44,475 nucleotides of DNA from Defluviitaleaceae bacterium (GTDB lineage: Bacteria; Bacillota; Clostridia; Lachnospirales; WQUN01), in NCBI GenBank assembly GCA_009785615.1, contig WQVX01000004.1, positions 1-44,475 of the forward strand. Reading direction: 5' to 3'. The position numbers and the translations under genes are program-made. Below are positions 35,403 through 43,770 of the stretch, piece by piece. Below the pieces are notes generated by a model. That model saw nothing but the letters and a program-made list of their open reading frames with translations. It did not search any database and had not been told where the DNA came from. The stretch's first letter is position 1; each line of letters opens with the position of its first letter.

Positions 35403-36404
35403 TCACAGTAGCAAAACTCCTGCTTTAGCGCAAGCTTCCTCCATTTCATTAGGCCATATAGAGGCTTGTACTTCTCCAATATGGATTTTACCCAGCAAAA
35501 ACATACATATACGAGATTGTCCCAGGCCACCACCAATGGTAAGAGGCAGTTGTCCGTTTAATACTGCCTTATGATATGGCAATTCCAGTCGTTCTTCGCA
35601 GTCTGCTTTTTTTACTTGCTCACGCATAGAATCAGCATCTACTCTTATTCCCATAGAGCTTATTTCAAAAGCAGTATCCAAAGGGGCATAGTAAAATAGC
35701 ATGTCTCCATTAAGAGTCCAGTCATCATAATCCGGAGCACGGCCATCGTGCCTGTCCTCATCACCTGCTTTATCACCTATCTGCATAAGAAAAACTGCTT
35801 TATATTCCTTGCATACGGCTCGCTCTCTTTCCTTTGGACTAAGCCCGGGATAATTTTTTACTAATTCTGTTGCTGTAATGAATGTAATATCTTCCGGTAA
35901 AGTTGGTGCCACTCCGTATGTTTTGCAAACTAAATCTTCAACATACTTAAACACATTGAAAATTTGAGTCACTATTTTTTTTAGTGTCTCAACGTTACGT
36001 TCTTCTTTAGTAATAATTTTTTCCCAGTCCCATTGATCTACATAAATAGAATGAGTATTATCCAACTCTTCATCACGGCGGATAGCGTTCATATCGGTAT
36101 ATATACCTTCTCCAAATGTAAACCCATACTGCTTTAAGGCCATGCGCTTCCACTTTGCAAGAGAATGAACCACTTCCACATCCTTGCCTATATCCGGCAC
36201 ATTAAAAGCAACGGGACGTTCAATGCCATTAAGATTATCGTTAAGCCCTGTATCCGGAAACACGAACATAGGAGCCGATACCCTGGTTAAGTTTAGTGTT
36301 CTGGATAAGGTGGCTTCAAATAAATCCTTTATGTATTTGATAGCAACTTCTGTTTCTTTTATTGTTAACATAGATTTATAGCCATCAGGTATTTGCAGTC
36401 GCAT
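35403..36404 (-). CDS. asnA: Aspartate--ammonia ligase (asparagine synthetase A)
   Basis: It makes asparagine from aspartate and ammonia with ATP, giving AMP. It has 333 aa, typical for AsnA, and the class II aminoacyl-tRNA-synthetase-like fold. Characteristic segments are RVSAPMFVFPDTGLNDNL near residue 40, IYVDQWDWEK near 120, and the C-terminal GGGLGQSRICMFLLGK with the motif-3-type arginine. TTAGGAG precedes the ATG. It is divergent from the amidase gene across 79 bp and first of a probable asnA-lipoprotein-radA transcript. Confidence 0.97.
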   Translation of the reverse strand: MRLQIPDGYKSMLTIKETEVAIKYIKDLFEATLSRTLNLTRVSAPMFVFPDTGLNDNLNGIERPVAFNVPDIGKDVEVVHSLAKWKRMALKQYGFTFGEGIYTDMNAIRRDEELDNTHSIYVDQWDWEKIITKEERNVETLKKIVTQIFNVFKYVEDLVCKTYGVAPTLPEDITFITATELVKNYPGLSPKERERAVCKEYKAVFLMQIGDKAGDEDRHDGRAPDYDDWTLNGDMLFYYAPLDTAFEISSMGIRVDADSMREQVKKADCEERLELPYHKAVLNGQLPLTIGGGLGQSRICMFLLGKIHIGEVQASIWPNEMEEACAKAGVLLL

Positions 36405-36483
36405 TATTTTGTCTCCTAACTTATAATTTTGCCATATATTAATCTTGGAATGTAAATTAATATTTAAAAAGCGAGGTTAATTA

Positions 36484-37248
36484 ATGCAAATTATACAAGA
36501 TTTGATTCCACTAACATTTAAAAATAGACCGGCCGGCAGAAATCCAATGAAATACATCACCATACACAATACCGGCAATGCAAGTATTGGTGCCGGAGCC
36601 AAAACACATTCAAATTATTTAAAAAGCAACACCGCAGTAAACTTGCCTGTAAGTTGGCACTACACAGTAGACGATCAAGTTATATATCAACATTTACCCG
36701 ATGCTGAAACTGCTTATCATGCCGGTGACGGCAATGGTAATGGTAATATGCAAAGTATTGGTATAGAAATATGTGAAAATACAGATGCAGATCTTTTTAA
36801 AGCAACCGAAAACACTGTAACCCTAGTTGCATCTCTATGTCAAAAGTATAATATACCAATAAAAAATGTATTGCAGCATAATCACTGGTCAGGAAAGGAT
36901 TGCCCTCATAAATTGCGTAGAAATGCTCCTTACAGTTGGAGCACTTTTTTAGATAAAGTAAGAAGTAAACTTACAAGTAGTTTGCCACCGGAACCCCCGG
37001 CCAGTTCAAAAACTCCCGAAGAAATAACAGTAGATAATGCTATAGCCGCCGGCATAATAACTGATAGAGTTTACTGGCTAAATGTTCTAAACAACACCGG
37101 TAATGCTAATCCTCAATTTGTTAAAGTTATGATGGATAATGCTGTTAGAACTATATCAACAAGCAGCAGCCAAAAAGATTTGTCTGAGTTAAAAGCCAAT
37201 CTTACAAGCATCGCTAATAATATCCAAAACATTGCGGTACAACTCTAA
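36484..37248 (+). CDS. N-acetylmuramoyl-L-alanine amidase (Amidase_2, endolysin-like)
   Basis: It cleaves the bond between MurNAc and L-alanine in peptidoglycan. It has 254 aa. The catalytic domain spans residues about 1-155, with H28 (ITIHNTGN) and H132-x-H134 (QHNHWSGKDCPH) as zinc-site candidates and K138-x-C140-P as in phage-type amidases. The tail (about 175-254) has a repeat-like segment VDNAIAAGIITDRVYWL often seen at the ends of clostridial phage-type amidases. There is no signal peptide, as in endolysins; no holin or other phage gene is nearby, so it may be a domesticated remnant. GAGGT precedes the ATG. Its 3' end overlaps the convergent ylbF by 60 bp. Confidence 0.92.
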   Translation: MQIIQDLIPLTFKNRPAGRNPMKYITIHNTGNASIGAGAKTHSNYLKSNTAVNLPVSWHYTVDDQVIYQHLPDAETAYHAGDGNGNGNMQSIGIEICENTDADLFKATENTVTLVASLCQKYNIPIKNVLQHNHWSGKDCPHKLRRNAPYSWSTFLDKVRSKLTSSLPPEPPASSKTPEEITVDNAIAAGIITDRVYWLNVLNNTGNANPQFVKVMMDNAVRTISTSSSQKDLSELKANLTSIANNIQNIAVQL

Positions 37249-37554
37249 CAGTTCGTATTCACATGCTAGAAAATCACCAGCAATTGGATGCAAAGATAAT
37301 TCTGTATACAAAATAGCCACTTGTTTTTCTTCAGCAAAACTTACTGTGCCGTCTCTTAGCCTTTTTGTTTCCAGTTCAATTTGATTTTTTCGATAGTTTA
37401 TAACCCGCTCCATTAAGAGCGGGTCTTGTTCTATAGCCTTTTTATGAAGGCAATAATTTTTATACAAATCACTTCCTTCAAAAAGAACTGCCAATTTTTG
37501 TGCAGCCAACTTTATTGATTTTATATCAGGATTTTCTATAGAATAGTGAGACAT
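37189..37554 (-). CDS. YlbF/YmcA-family regulator
   Basis: A small all-helical protein, 121 aa, of the Com_YlbF family. In Bacillus, YlbF, YmcA and YaaT form a complex that helps RNase Y and affects competence, sporulation and biofilm. I chose the ATG at 37554: it follows the RNase J stop by 2 nt and has GGAG 8 nt upstream. Longer in-frame starts would lie inside RNase J. Characteristic helices are AAQKLAVLFEGSDLYKNY and DPLLMERVINYRKNQIEL. Co-transcription with RNase J agrees with a role in RNA decay. The 3' end overlaps the amidase gene. Confidence 0.88.
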   Translation of the reverse strand: MSHYSIENPDIKSIKLAAQKLAVLFEGSDLYKNYCLHKKAIEQDPLLMERVINYRKNQIELETKRLRDGTVSFAEEKQVAILYTELSLHPIAGDFLACEYELLELYRNVLDIISDACKIGF

Positions 37555-37556
37555 GG

Positions 37557-39230
37557 CTACAACTCCATTATAATAGGCAAAATCATTGGGTTGCGCTTTG
37601 TTTTCTGCCATAAAAAATTCTTTAAATCTTCTTTTATTACATTTCTGATATAGTTCCATTCTGTGATATTTTTTTGATCGCAAGTATAAAGAGCCTCAGT
37701 GACTACTTTTTTTGCTTCCTCTATCAAATCTTCAGATTCCCTTACATACACAAATCCGCGAGAAATAATATCCGGTCCGGACAGTATCACACAACGTCCA
37801 CCATCCAGGCATATTCCGGCTACTACTACCATTAAGCCGTCTTGAGCCAGGTGTTTTCTGTCTCTTAATACTACATTGCCTACGTCGCCTACACCCAAGC
37901 CATCTACTAAAACTTGACCTGAAGGTACCGTTGTAGACACGCGGGCACTATCTGCTGTCAATTCTAAAACTTCACCATTATGCATGATAAAAACATTATC
38001 TTTGTTCATTCCCATAGTAATTGCCAGGTCTCTGTGCTGTTTAAGATGTCGATACTCACCATGTACAGGCAATAGAAATTTAGGTTGTATCAATGCGTGC
38101 ATCAACTTTATTTCTTCTTGCTTTGCATGACCGGAAACATGTACATCCATAAGACCTTCATATACTACCTCTGCCCCTTTTCTCATTAAATCATTTATCA
38201 CACGAGAAATTGTTTTTTCGTTCCCCGGAATAGGCGAGGCACTTACTATAATTTTATCTCCGGGCTTTATTTCTATTTGTCGATGTTCGCTACTGGCCAT
38301 ACGAGATAATGCAGCCATAGGTTCGCCTTGGCTGCCGGTTGTTATTATAACCATTTCTTGATCTGTATAACGTTTAATTTCAGATACTTCTATCAAGACA
38401 TTATCGGGAATATTCAGGTATCCTAACTCACCGGCTGTAGCAACTGCATTAACCATACTGCGCCCAAGAATTGCCACTTTACGCTGATGTTTTACCGCAG
38501 AGTTAATGACTTGCTGAATTCTGTGGATGTTTGATGAAAATGTAGCCACCATGATACGTTGATTAGGTGACTGTTCAAAAATATCTTCAAATATAACGCC
38601 TACAGTCCGTTCTGACATTGTATATCCACGTTGCTCTACATTAGTGCTTTCGCACATAAATAAAAGAACGCCCTCAGTACCTAGTTGTGCAAAACGCCTC
38701 AAATCAATAGGTTCTCCTTGTATAGGAGTATAGTCTATTTTAAAGTCCCCTGTATGGATAACTGTACCTATTGGCGTTTTTACTGCAATAGCCACAGAAT
38801 CCGCTATACTATGAGTTGTTCTGATACATTCGACATTAAAACATCCTAACTTAAACTGTTGATTTGGCGAAACGCAATGTAATTCTGCTACACCGGATAG
38901 ATTATGCTCTTTTAGCTTGTTATCCACCAATCCAAGGGTTAATCTTGTTCCGTAGATTGGTGTTTTGAAATCGCGTAAAAAATATGGCACTGAACCTATA
39001 TGGTCTTCATGCCCATGGGTTAATACAATTCCCCTAATCTTATTTTTGTTTTTTTGCAAATACGTAAAATCAGGAATTACTAAATCAATACCCAGCATAT
39101 CATCTTGGGGAAAGGCTACACCACAATCAATAATCATAATGTCGCCGCCATATTCCAAGACAGTCATATTTTTTCCAATTTCATCCAAGCCGCCAAGAGA
39201 AAAGACTTTTAGTTTTTTCTTTGCAGCCAA
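37557..39230 (-). CDS. Ribonuclease J
   Basis: A metallo-beta-lactamase/beta-CASP nuclease with 5'-3' exo- and endonuclease activity, central in Firmicutes mRNA decay and rRNA maturation. It has 557 aa, the usual length. Motif 2 is LTHGHEDHIGS. Further zinc residues are in IHTGDFKIDYTP, and the beta-CASP region includes CESTNVEQRGYTMSE, SGHAKQEEIKLM and LPVHGEYRHLKQH. The start is a TTG at 39230 with GTGAGGTG upstream. DUF1292 lies 53 bp upstream and ylbF immediately downstream. Confidence 0.97.
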   Translation of the reverse strand: MAAKKKLKVFSLGGLDEIGKNMTVLEYGGDIMIIDCGVAFPQDDMLGIDLVIPDFTYLQKNKNKIRGIVLTHGHEDHIGSVPYFLRDFKTPIYGTRLTLGLVDNKLKEHNLSGVAELHCVSPNQQFKLGCFNVECIRTTHSIADSVAIAVKTPIGTVIHTGDFKIDYTPIQGEPIDLRRFAQLGTEGVLLFMCESTNVEQRGYTMSERTVGVIFEDIFEQSPNQRIMVATFSSNIHRIQQVINSAVKHQRKVAILGRSMVNAVATAGELGYLNIPDNVLIEVSEIKRYTDQEMVIITTGSQGEPMAALSRMASSEHRQIEIKPGDKIIVSASPIPGNEKTISRVINDLMRKGAEVVYEGLMDVHVSGHAKQEEIKLMHALIQPKFLLPVHGEYRHLKQHRDLAITMGMNKDNVFIMHNGEVLELTADSARVSTTVPSGQVLVDGLGVGDVGNVVLRDRKHLAQDGLMVVVAGICLDGGRCVILSGPDIISRGFVYVRESEDLIEEAKKVVTEALYTCDQKNITEWNYIRNVIKEDLKNFLWQKTKRNPMILPIIMEL

Positions 39231-39283
39231 AAATTATGCACCTCACTTTTTCTGTTTATTTAATACCTTCTCTAAAATTCTTT

Positions 39284-39610
39284 TTAATACCCTATACCAA
39301 GTGCATCAAAATCTTCTTTAAACAAAGAAAAGGCCAATTCAAAAGACTCATGTTCCTCGTCTACCAGTTCAAAAACCAGTTCTTCTTCATTGACCTCCTC
39401 GCCCTCTTTACTTGTTATGCATTTGAAAATAAGTACTTCTGCAACAGGGTCATCTGACTCTTCAACTTCTTCTTCTGCCAGCATGTACAGGCAGTCTCCT
39501 TCTCTTTTTGTAGCAAGCATACGGTATCCTGTCTCGGTACCGTCCTCATCAAACATAGAAATTGCAGAATCCTCTGCATCAAAACCTTCTAAAGATTCAA
39601 AGTCTGTCAT
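39284..39610 (-). CDS. DUF1292 (YrzB-like) acidic small protein
   Basis: A very acidic cytosolic protein of 108 aa. The family has no settled function but follows ireB and ruvX in many Firmicutes, as here. SISMFDEDG-like and YMLAEEEVEESDDPVAEVLIF match the family pattern. The start overlaps the ruvX stop by 14 bp, so it is co-translated. GGAAGTGG serves as ribosome binding site. It runs longer at the C-terminus than the Bacillus YrzB. Confidence 0.9.
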   Translation of the reverse strand: MTDFESLEGFDAEDSAISMFDEDGTETGYRMLATKREGDCLYMLAEEEVEESDDPVAEVLIFKCITSKEGEEVNEEELVFELVDEEHESFELAFSLFKEDFDALGIGY

Positions 39611-40058
39611 GCTGATCCACTTCCTTTTTATTGCAATTTTTCAAATAGTCCATATATCCTTGTAAAATGAACACTGCTGCCATTTCATCTATCACCATTT
39701 TTTCTTGTACATGACCGCTTAAAGTGCGCCTTGCGCCAGCCGTACTAAGACGCTCATCCCATAAAATTACAGGTATACCTTTTAAGTTACGGTCAAGTTT
39801 TTCTTTAAATGCTAAAGTTTTAGTACAACGTTCTCCCAAGGTATTATTCATATTTTTAGGAAAGCCAAGAACAATAGCATCCACAGGCTCGTACTGTCCA
39901 ACAAGCTCAGTAAGGCGGCGAATACTTGGTTTTATGGCATTTTCACGATCACGACGAATGGTCTCCAATCCCAATGCCATTATGCCTAAAGGATCACTTA
40001 CGGCCACACCAATAGTTTTACTGCCAAAATCCAACCCCAATAACCTAGACTTAGACAT
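39597..40058 (-). CDS. ruvX: RuvX/YqgF Holliday-junction resolvase-like nuclease
   Basis: RNase-H-fold nuclease, implicated in 16S rRNA 5'-end maturation and Holliday-junction resolution in different bacteria. It has 153 aa. [15 protein letters not shown] holds the first catalytic Asp, DERLST the second acidic site and [15 protein letters not shown] the last. I chose the ATG at 40058 with GGGAG upstream; it overlaps ireB by 8 bp, a typical coupled arrangement. Confidence 0.95.
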   Translation of the reverse strand: MSKSRLLGLDFGSKTIGVAVSDPLGIMALGLETIRRDRENAIKPSIRRLTELVGQYEPVDAIVLGFPKNMNNTLGERCTKTLAFKEKLDRNLKGIPVILWDERLSTAGARRTLSGHVQEKMVIDEMAAVFILQGYMDYLKNCNKKEVDQHDRL

Positions 40059-40317
40059 TATCTCCCAGATAGCACCAGACGATTTCTTCAAGTAACTCGT
40101 CACGCTCTAACCTAGTAATTAAGCTGCGAGCATTCATATGACTGGTGATATATGTAGGGTCACCGGAAAGAATATACCCGACGATTTGATTGATTGGGTT
40201 GTAACCCTTGTCTTGTAGGGCAGCATAAACTCTTAGCAAAATTTCATGTACTTCATCTTTGGGCGTTCTATCGGTTCCACTTATTTTTTGTGTTTCTGAC
40301 AGTCGGTTATCTTTCAT
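40051..40317 (-). CDS. ireB: IreB family protein (DUF965, UPF0297)
   Basis: A small dimeric regulatory protein, 88 aa. In Enterococcus, IreB is a substrate of the Ser/Thr kinase IreK and tunes cephalosporin resistance through peptidoglycan synthesis. [20 protein letters not shown] and [17 protein letters not shown] are hallmarks. GGAGG lies 8 nt before the ATG, inside the mtaB stop region. The ireB-ruvX-DUF1292 order is conserved in Firmicutes. Phosphorylated threonines in the variable N-terminus cannot be assigned here. Confidence 0.97.
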   Translation of the reverse strand: MKDNRLSETQKISGTDRTPKDEVHEILLRVYAALQDKGYNPINQIVGYILSGDPTYITSHMNARSLITRLERDELLEEIVWCYLGDNV

Positions 40318-41646
40318 TTAGATTGCCTCCACTTCTCCATACATCACTCCGTCCTTCAACTCTTTCAGTCTAACGGGGATAATCTGATTTTCTAAATTTT
40401 GCATATTACTATGCACTCGTACTGTAATATATTGGGTAGTATGACCTTCCCAAACAGTGTCAGTTTTCGCTTTGCTTGAATCAACTCTTGATTCAAATAG
40501 TACCGGCAACACATCACCAATATATTTAATACAAAAGTCATGGTTCATTTGTTTCCCCAATGTACGCATGGCATGACTGCGATGCTCTTTTGTTTTTTTA
40601 TCTATTTGGTTTTTGTATTCGGCAGCAGGCGTTTTTTCTTTTGGTGAATACATAAACACATGGATACGAAAGAAGTTAATTTCTTCAACAAATTTTAAAC
40701 TTTGAGCAAAATCTTCTTCTGTTTCTCCGGGGAAGCCAACTATAATGTCAGTAGTAAAGGTTCCTTTGGGAAATAAACTGCGAAGCTTTTTCGCTTTTTG
40801 TGCGTATTGATCAGAAGTATATTTGCGGTTCATTCTTGAAAGTGTCCGATCACAACCACTTTGTAAAGACAGATGAAAATGGTCGCACAACTTAGGTAAA
40901 GAAACAATAGCATTCAAAAATTTCTCATTTATTATATTAGGATCCAGGCTACCCAAACGTAAGCGTTCTAAACCATGTATATCATGTATTTGCTTTATTA
41001 GGTCAATTAAAAGATTATTGTCGTTACTTACATCATTTCCATAGGCAGCAATCTGTATACCGGTTAAAACAATTTCTTTACATCCTAACTTTACAAGATT
41101 TTCTGCTTCACTTAATAAATCTGCTATAGGCCGACTTTTTACCAGACCGCGAGCATAAGGCACAATGCAGTAAGAACAATATCTGTCGCAGCCATCTTGT
41201 ATTTTAAGATAGGCACGGGTGCGCTTAGTAACAGTCTTTATACAGCTTGATATTTTTTGAGTTTCATATTCATCTAATCTTGGCTTGACACTTAAATTAA
41301 AGCTTGTTTCAAAATGAGAAGTCACCATTTCTACCAAGCTGTCTTTATATTGTGTTCCCAGTACCATTGATACACCTTCAAGCTTTTGCAATGCCTCCGG
41401 GTTAACTTGAGCATAACAGCCATAGACTACAATTAATGCCTGTGGATTTTGCTTATATGCTCGGCTTATCATTTGCCGTGACTTTTTATCACTAACGTTA
41501 GTTACAGTACATGTATTTATAATATAGACATCTGCAATGTCAATAAATTCTACAATATTAAAGCCTCCGGCAGAAAAATCCTGCAAAATAGTTTCTGTAT
41601 CGTATTGATTCACCTTGCAGCCTAAAGTAAAGGCAGCTACTGTCAT
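40318..41646 (-). CDS. mtaB: tRNA methylthiotransferase MtaB (ms2t6A37)
   Basis: Radical-SAM enzyme that adds the methylthio group to t6A37 of tRNA. It has 442 aa. The N-terminal UPF0004 domain (TLGCKVNQYDTE) has cluster cysteines C9 and others; the radical-SAM loop is DGCDRYCSYCIVPYARG (CxxxCxxC). A C-terminal TRAM domain follows at about 380-440. KVNQ rather than QMN at the start separates MtaB from MiaB. AGAGGA lies 6 nt before the ATG. It starts 12 nt after the flavodoxin-like gene and leads into ireB. Confidence 0.95.
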   Translation of the reverse strand: MTVAAFTLGCKVNQYDTETILQDFSAGGFNIVEFIDIADVYIINTCTVTNVSDKKSRQMISRAYKQNPQALIVVYGCYAQVNPEALQKLEGVSMVLGTQYKDSLVEMVTSHFETSFNLSVKPRLDEYETQKISSCIKTVTKRTRAYLKIQDGCDRYCSYCIVPYARGLVKSRPIADLLSEAENLVKLGCKEIVLTGIQIAAYGNDVSNDNNLLIDLIKQIHDIHGLERLRLGSLDPNIINEKFLNAIVSLPKLCDHFHLSLQSGCDRTLSRMNRKYTSDQYAQKAKKLRSLFPKGTFTTDIIVGFPGETEEDFAQSLKFVEEINFFRIHVFMYSPKEKTPAAEYKNQIDKKTKEHRSHAMRTLGKQMNHDFCIKYIGDVLPVLFESRVDSSKAKTDTVWEGHTTQYITVRVHSNMQNLENQIIPVRLKELKDGVMYGEVEAI

Positions 41647-41658
41647 ATTTAATCCTCT

Positions 41659-42141
41659 TTAATTAAAAAATAGTTCTTGGATATGAGATTCTATTACATC
41701 CTGATTATTCTGTTCTGTACCGGCTTTACTATCTATGGCAAAGACTTCTACAGTTCCGGGTATACCACCTGCGTCAGATATCATTTTTATTCCTGTATTA
41801 ATATATTTCATATGGCTTACTCCGGCAGTAAGAAGCATATGCACTTTTTTCCCTTCAAGGGGTGCATTTTCAAAAAAGTACCTAATAGGTGCGGCCGGCT
41901 GCCCTGCCCAGATAGGAGCACATATATATATTTCACTGTTATCAAATTTATCTGATGTAGGCATGTTAAGTATGGGGGAAGATTTTTTTGTTAATGCTTT
42001 CCGGATACAAGAAAAACTGAAAGCAATTTTATTATTTGGATCGAGGTCAGAGTTTAATATATAAACAGGTTGGTTAAGTATCTTCCCAAGTATATCAGCA
42101 CAAAATTTCGAATTTTGTGTGACAGAATAACAAAAAATCAT
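41659..42141 (-). CDS. Flavodoxin-like protein
   Basis: A flavodoxin-type Rossmann fold, 160 aa. I chose the ATG at 42141 because GAAAGGATG lies 7 nt upstream; the longer ORF to 42357 would include a hairpin region. CYSVTQNSKFCADILGK is the position of the FMN phosphate loop. EIYICAPIWAGQPAAPIRYF and LLTAGVSHM match flavodoxin/NADPH-reductase-like proteins that bind FMN. It precedes mtaB by 12 bp; the link may be operonic convenience only. An electron-carrier function is inferred from the fold. Confidence 0.86.
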   Translation of the reverse strand: MIFCYSVTQNSKFCADILGKILNQPVYILNSDLDPNNKIAFSFSCIRKALTKKSSPILNMPTSDKFDNSEIYICAPIWAGQPAAPIRYFFENAPLEGKKVHMLLTAGVSHMKYINTGIKMISDAGGIPGTVEVFAIDSKAGTEQNNQDVIESHIQELFFN

Positions 42142-42517
42142 ATGCGAGCATCCTTTCTGGATGATTTTAGCATAGATATTGCAAGATTGCAAAAATATAT
42201 GGAAAACTTCATGAGAGTAAAGTCCTAAAGGTAAAAGCAGGTATATGAATACAATAAAAATCCCGCCGTAGCCTAAATATAATACAATGCGGCTTTTGCG
42301 GGATCCTATACTTGACTGTTTCAAAAGGAAATTCAGTTGGGGAGTGTGGCTCACCAACTGATCTTACAAGCCTCTGAATGCCTTTAAAATGGTACTTGGA
42401 AAATTTTGATGTGGTCTGTAAAGGACAAAACTGTCCCTTTAACTATACATATATTTAATGCTACAATCTCAACAAGTTAAATTTTAGAGAAAACAAGTTG
42501 AGAAAGGGGTAAAAATT
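42142..42517. other. Structured intergenic region between the flavodoxin gene and the peptide gene
   Basis: No ORF of note. There are two hairpins. ATCCCGC (42260-42266) pairs with GCGGGAT (42298-42304), with inner AGCC/GGCT; on the minus strand it is followed by TTTTTATT and so resembles an intrinsic terminator for the regulator or an attenuator for the flavodoxin gene. TCAGTTGG (42333-42340) pairs with CCAACTGA (42354-42361). The dyad and promoter of the peptide gene lie at 42420-42467. TCTCAAC (42468-42474) and GTTGAGA (42498-42504) flank the region just upstream of the peptide RBS. Confidence 0.5.
42420..42467 (+). promoter_or_regulatory. Candidate operator dyad and promoter of the peptide gene
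   Basis: A perfect dyad GGACA-AAAC-TGTCC (42423-42436) extends to AAAGGACA / TGTCCCTTT. It abuts a predicted promoter TTAACT (42439-42444), 17 bp, TACAAT (42462-42467). Its centre would be near -44, a position suited to an activator. An 18-bp sequence matching this one (opposite strand) at about 15 positions lies at 43783-43800, beside the regulator gene. Confidence 0.5.
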
Positions 42518-42676
42518 GTGAAAAAATGTATGATTAATCTAGTAATGTTGTTAGGTATTTTTGCTGTAGGTTTGGTTGGTGTATCAGAAATAGCAATTTC
42601 TTTAAACTACAGATATACCCCAAATGTATGTTTTGAAAACTTTCAACCATTTGATTTAGGTAAGGAGCAGATATGA
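42518..42676 (+). CDS. 52-residue secreted peptide precursor, candidate signalling peptide
   Basis: Starts with GTG at 42518, with GAAAGGGG (42502-42509) 8 nt upstream. The N-terminus has lysines (M-K-K-C), then a hydrophobic core (about residues 5-22) like a signal peptide, then a 28-residue hydrophilic tail with YRYTPNVCF and FDLGKEQI. Length and layout resemble Phr/PapR-type pro-peptides of RRNPP systems. It lies tail to tail with the XRE/TPR-like regulator, as in convergent rgg-shp pairs. The mature peptide cannot be predicted. The final codons hold AAGGAG, serving the next ORF. This is unrecognised and inferred from layout, not from homology. Confidence 0.65.
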   Translation: MKKCMINLVMLLGIFAVGLVGVSEIAISLNYRYTPNVCFENFQPFDLGKEQI

Positions 42677-42723
42677 GTGAGAATCTGATAGCTTTAGGTC
42701 AAAATTTCAAAATTATAAATTAA
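42673..42723 (+). CDS. 16-codon ORF overlapping the peptide gene
   Basis: The sequence MSENLIALGQNFKIIN follows a good AAGGAG 5 nt before the ATG. The ATG overlaps the preceding TGA in ATGA, a standard coupled layout. The 3' end overlaps the regulator's stop by 11 bp on the other strand. It has no leader. It may be a second, coupled peptide, or chance: the RBS-ATG coincidence is the only evidence. Confidence 0.35.
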   Translation: MSENLIALGQNFKIIN

Positions 42724-43717
42724 TTTGATATTTGGTAGCAACAATCGTTTTTACACGTGATGCCATTTCATTTCTTTTAAGAGAGATAAAAGTACTGTAT
42801 GAATGCTTGAAACCTTCAGCAGCACTCTCTTTATCGCCCATATAGTATAATGACTTTGCTCTGTTATAAAGCAACTTAGCAAAATTCTTGAAGTTTTTTA
42901 TGGATTCACAAAACTCAAGCCCTTCTTCGCAAACGTTAAACGCTTCCTTATAGCGTTTTTCGTCAATAAAACAATCTGATAGGTTGTAATAAGTAGTGGG
43001 TAAGAAATGGTTTCTTATCTCACTGCTTATTTTTTTGTTTTGCAATGATTTACACATTGCCTTAAAAATTCTTGTAGCAAGATAATTCTGGTTTAAATCA
43101 ATAAGTATAATTGCAATTAAATTTAAGATGCGATATTCATTTAACGAAAACATCCTATCAGATATTATCCCGTACTTAACTCTATTATCTTCAGATATAA
43201 CTGATGGAACTGTTATGCGTAGCGCACTATAAAGAACATCTAAAGAAGCTTGCAAGTTTTTGTGTAGGTTTCTTTGAAAAAAGCCATCACATAAAAGTAA
43301 TGCTTGCAGTATTTGAGGGTTTTTTGGGTCACAGTATTTTTGTTCTTTTAGCAATTCCAGATGCCGGCTTGCCTCTTGATAACGTTCATCAAAAAGTAAA
43401 TTGCAAATTTCTTCAAAACTATTCCGAAAGGTCAGCAGGTCTTGTCCTTCAACTAAGCTTTCAAACTCTGACATTGATACTCCAAATACTGATAAAAAAA
43501 ATTTAATTTCAAAAATAGATGGTGCAACTTTGCCTTGTTCAATCCGGCGAAGTGTTTTTGTTGAGCATATCGTTTCAGATGGAGTATCGCATTTGGTAAG
43601 CTCCCTCTGGCTTAGGCTTCTTTGTTGCCTAAGCTGTTTAATGGTTTCTCCAACTTTTACGTTATACATATCTTGCTCATTACCTAATGATTGCACATTG
43701 CTAATATTAGCATCCAT
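42713..43717 (-). CDS. XRE-family HTH regulator with helical TPR-like C-terminal half (RRNPP-like)
   Basis: 334 aa. An N-terminal HTH (about residues 20-90) shows VGETIKQLRQQRSLSQREL, then TLRRIEQGKVAPS. The rest is an all-helical repeat array; FIDEKRYKEAFNVCEEGLEF and LYYMGDKESAAEGFKHSYST fit TPR spacing. This domain order is that of PlcR/Rgg/PrgX-type cytosolic receptors that bind imported peptides. GGAGGTC precedes the ATG. A peptide gene lies tail to tail, and a secreted acidic protein is divergent. The peptide-binding role is inferred; other XRE-TPR regulators exist without peptides. A relatively long HTH insert (TKCDTPSETICSTKT) is notable. Confidence 0.85.
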   Translation of the reverse strand: MDANISNVQSLGNEQDMYNVKVGETIKQLRQQRSLSQRELTKCDTPSETICSTKTLRRIEQGKVAPSIFEIKFFLSVFGVSMSEFESLVEGQDLLTFRNSFEEICNLLFDERYQEASRHLELLKEQKYCDPKNPQILQALLLCDGFFQRNLHKNLQASLDVLYSALRITVPSVISEDNRVKYGIISDRMFSLNEYRILNLIAIILIDLNQNYLATRIFKAMCKSLQNKKISSEIRNHFLPTTYYNLSDCFIDEKRYKEAFNVCEEGLEFCESIKNFKNFAKLLYNRAKSLYYMGDKESAAEGFKHSYSTFISLKRNEMASRVKTIVATKYQINL

Positions 43718-43770
43718 TTTAAGACCTCCAAACTGTTAATGTTTATAATTTTTTCCAGACATGTAAGTTA

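Noticed and set aside
36484-37248. Prophage remnant around the endolysin-like amidase
   Set aside because: No holin, structural, integrase or attachment sequence is visible; neighbours are housekeeping genes.
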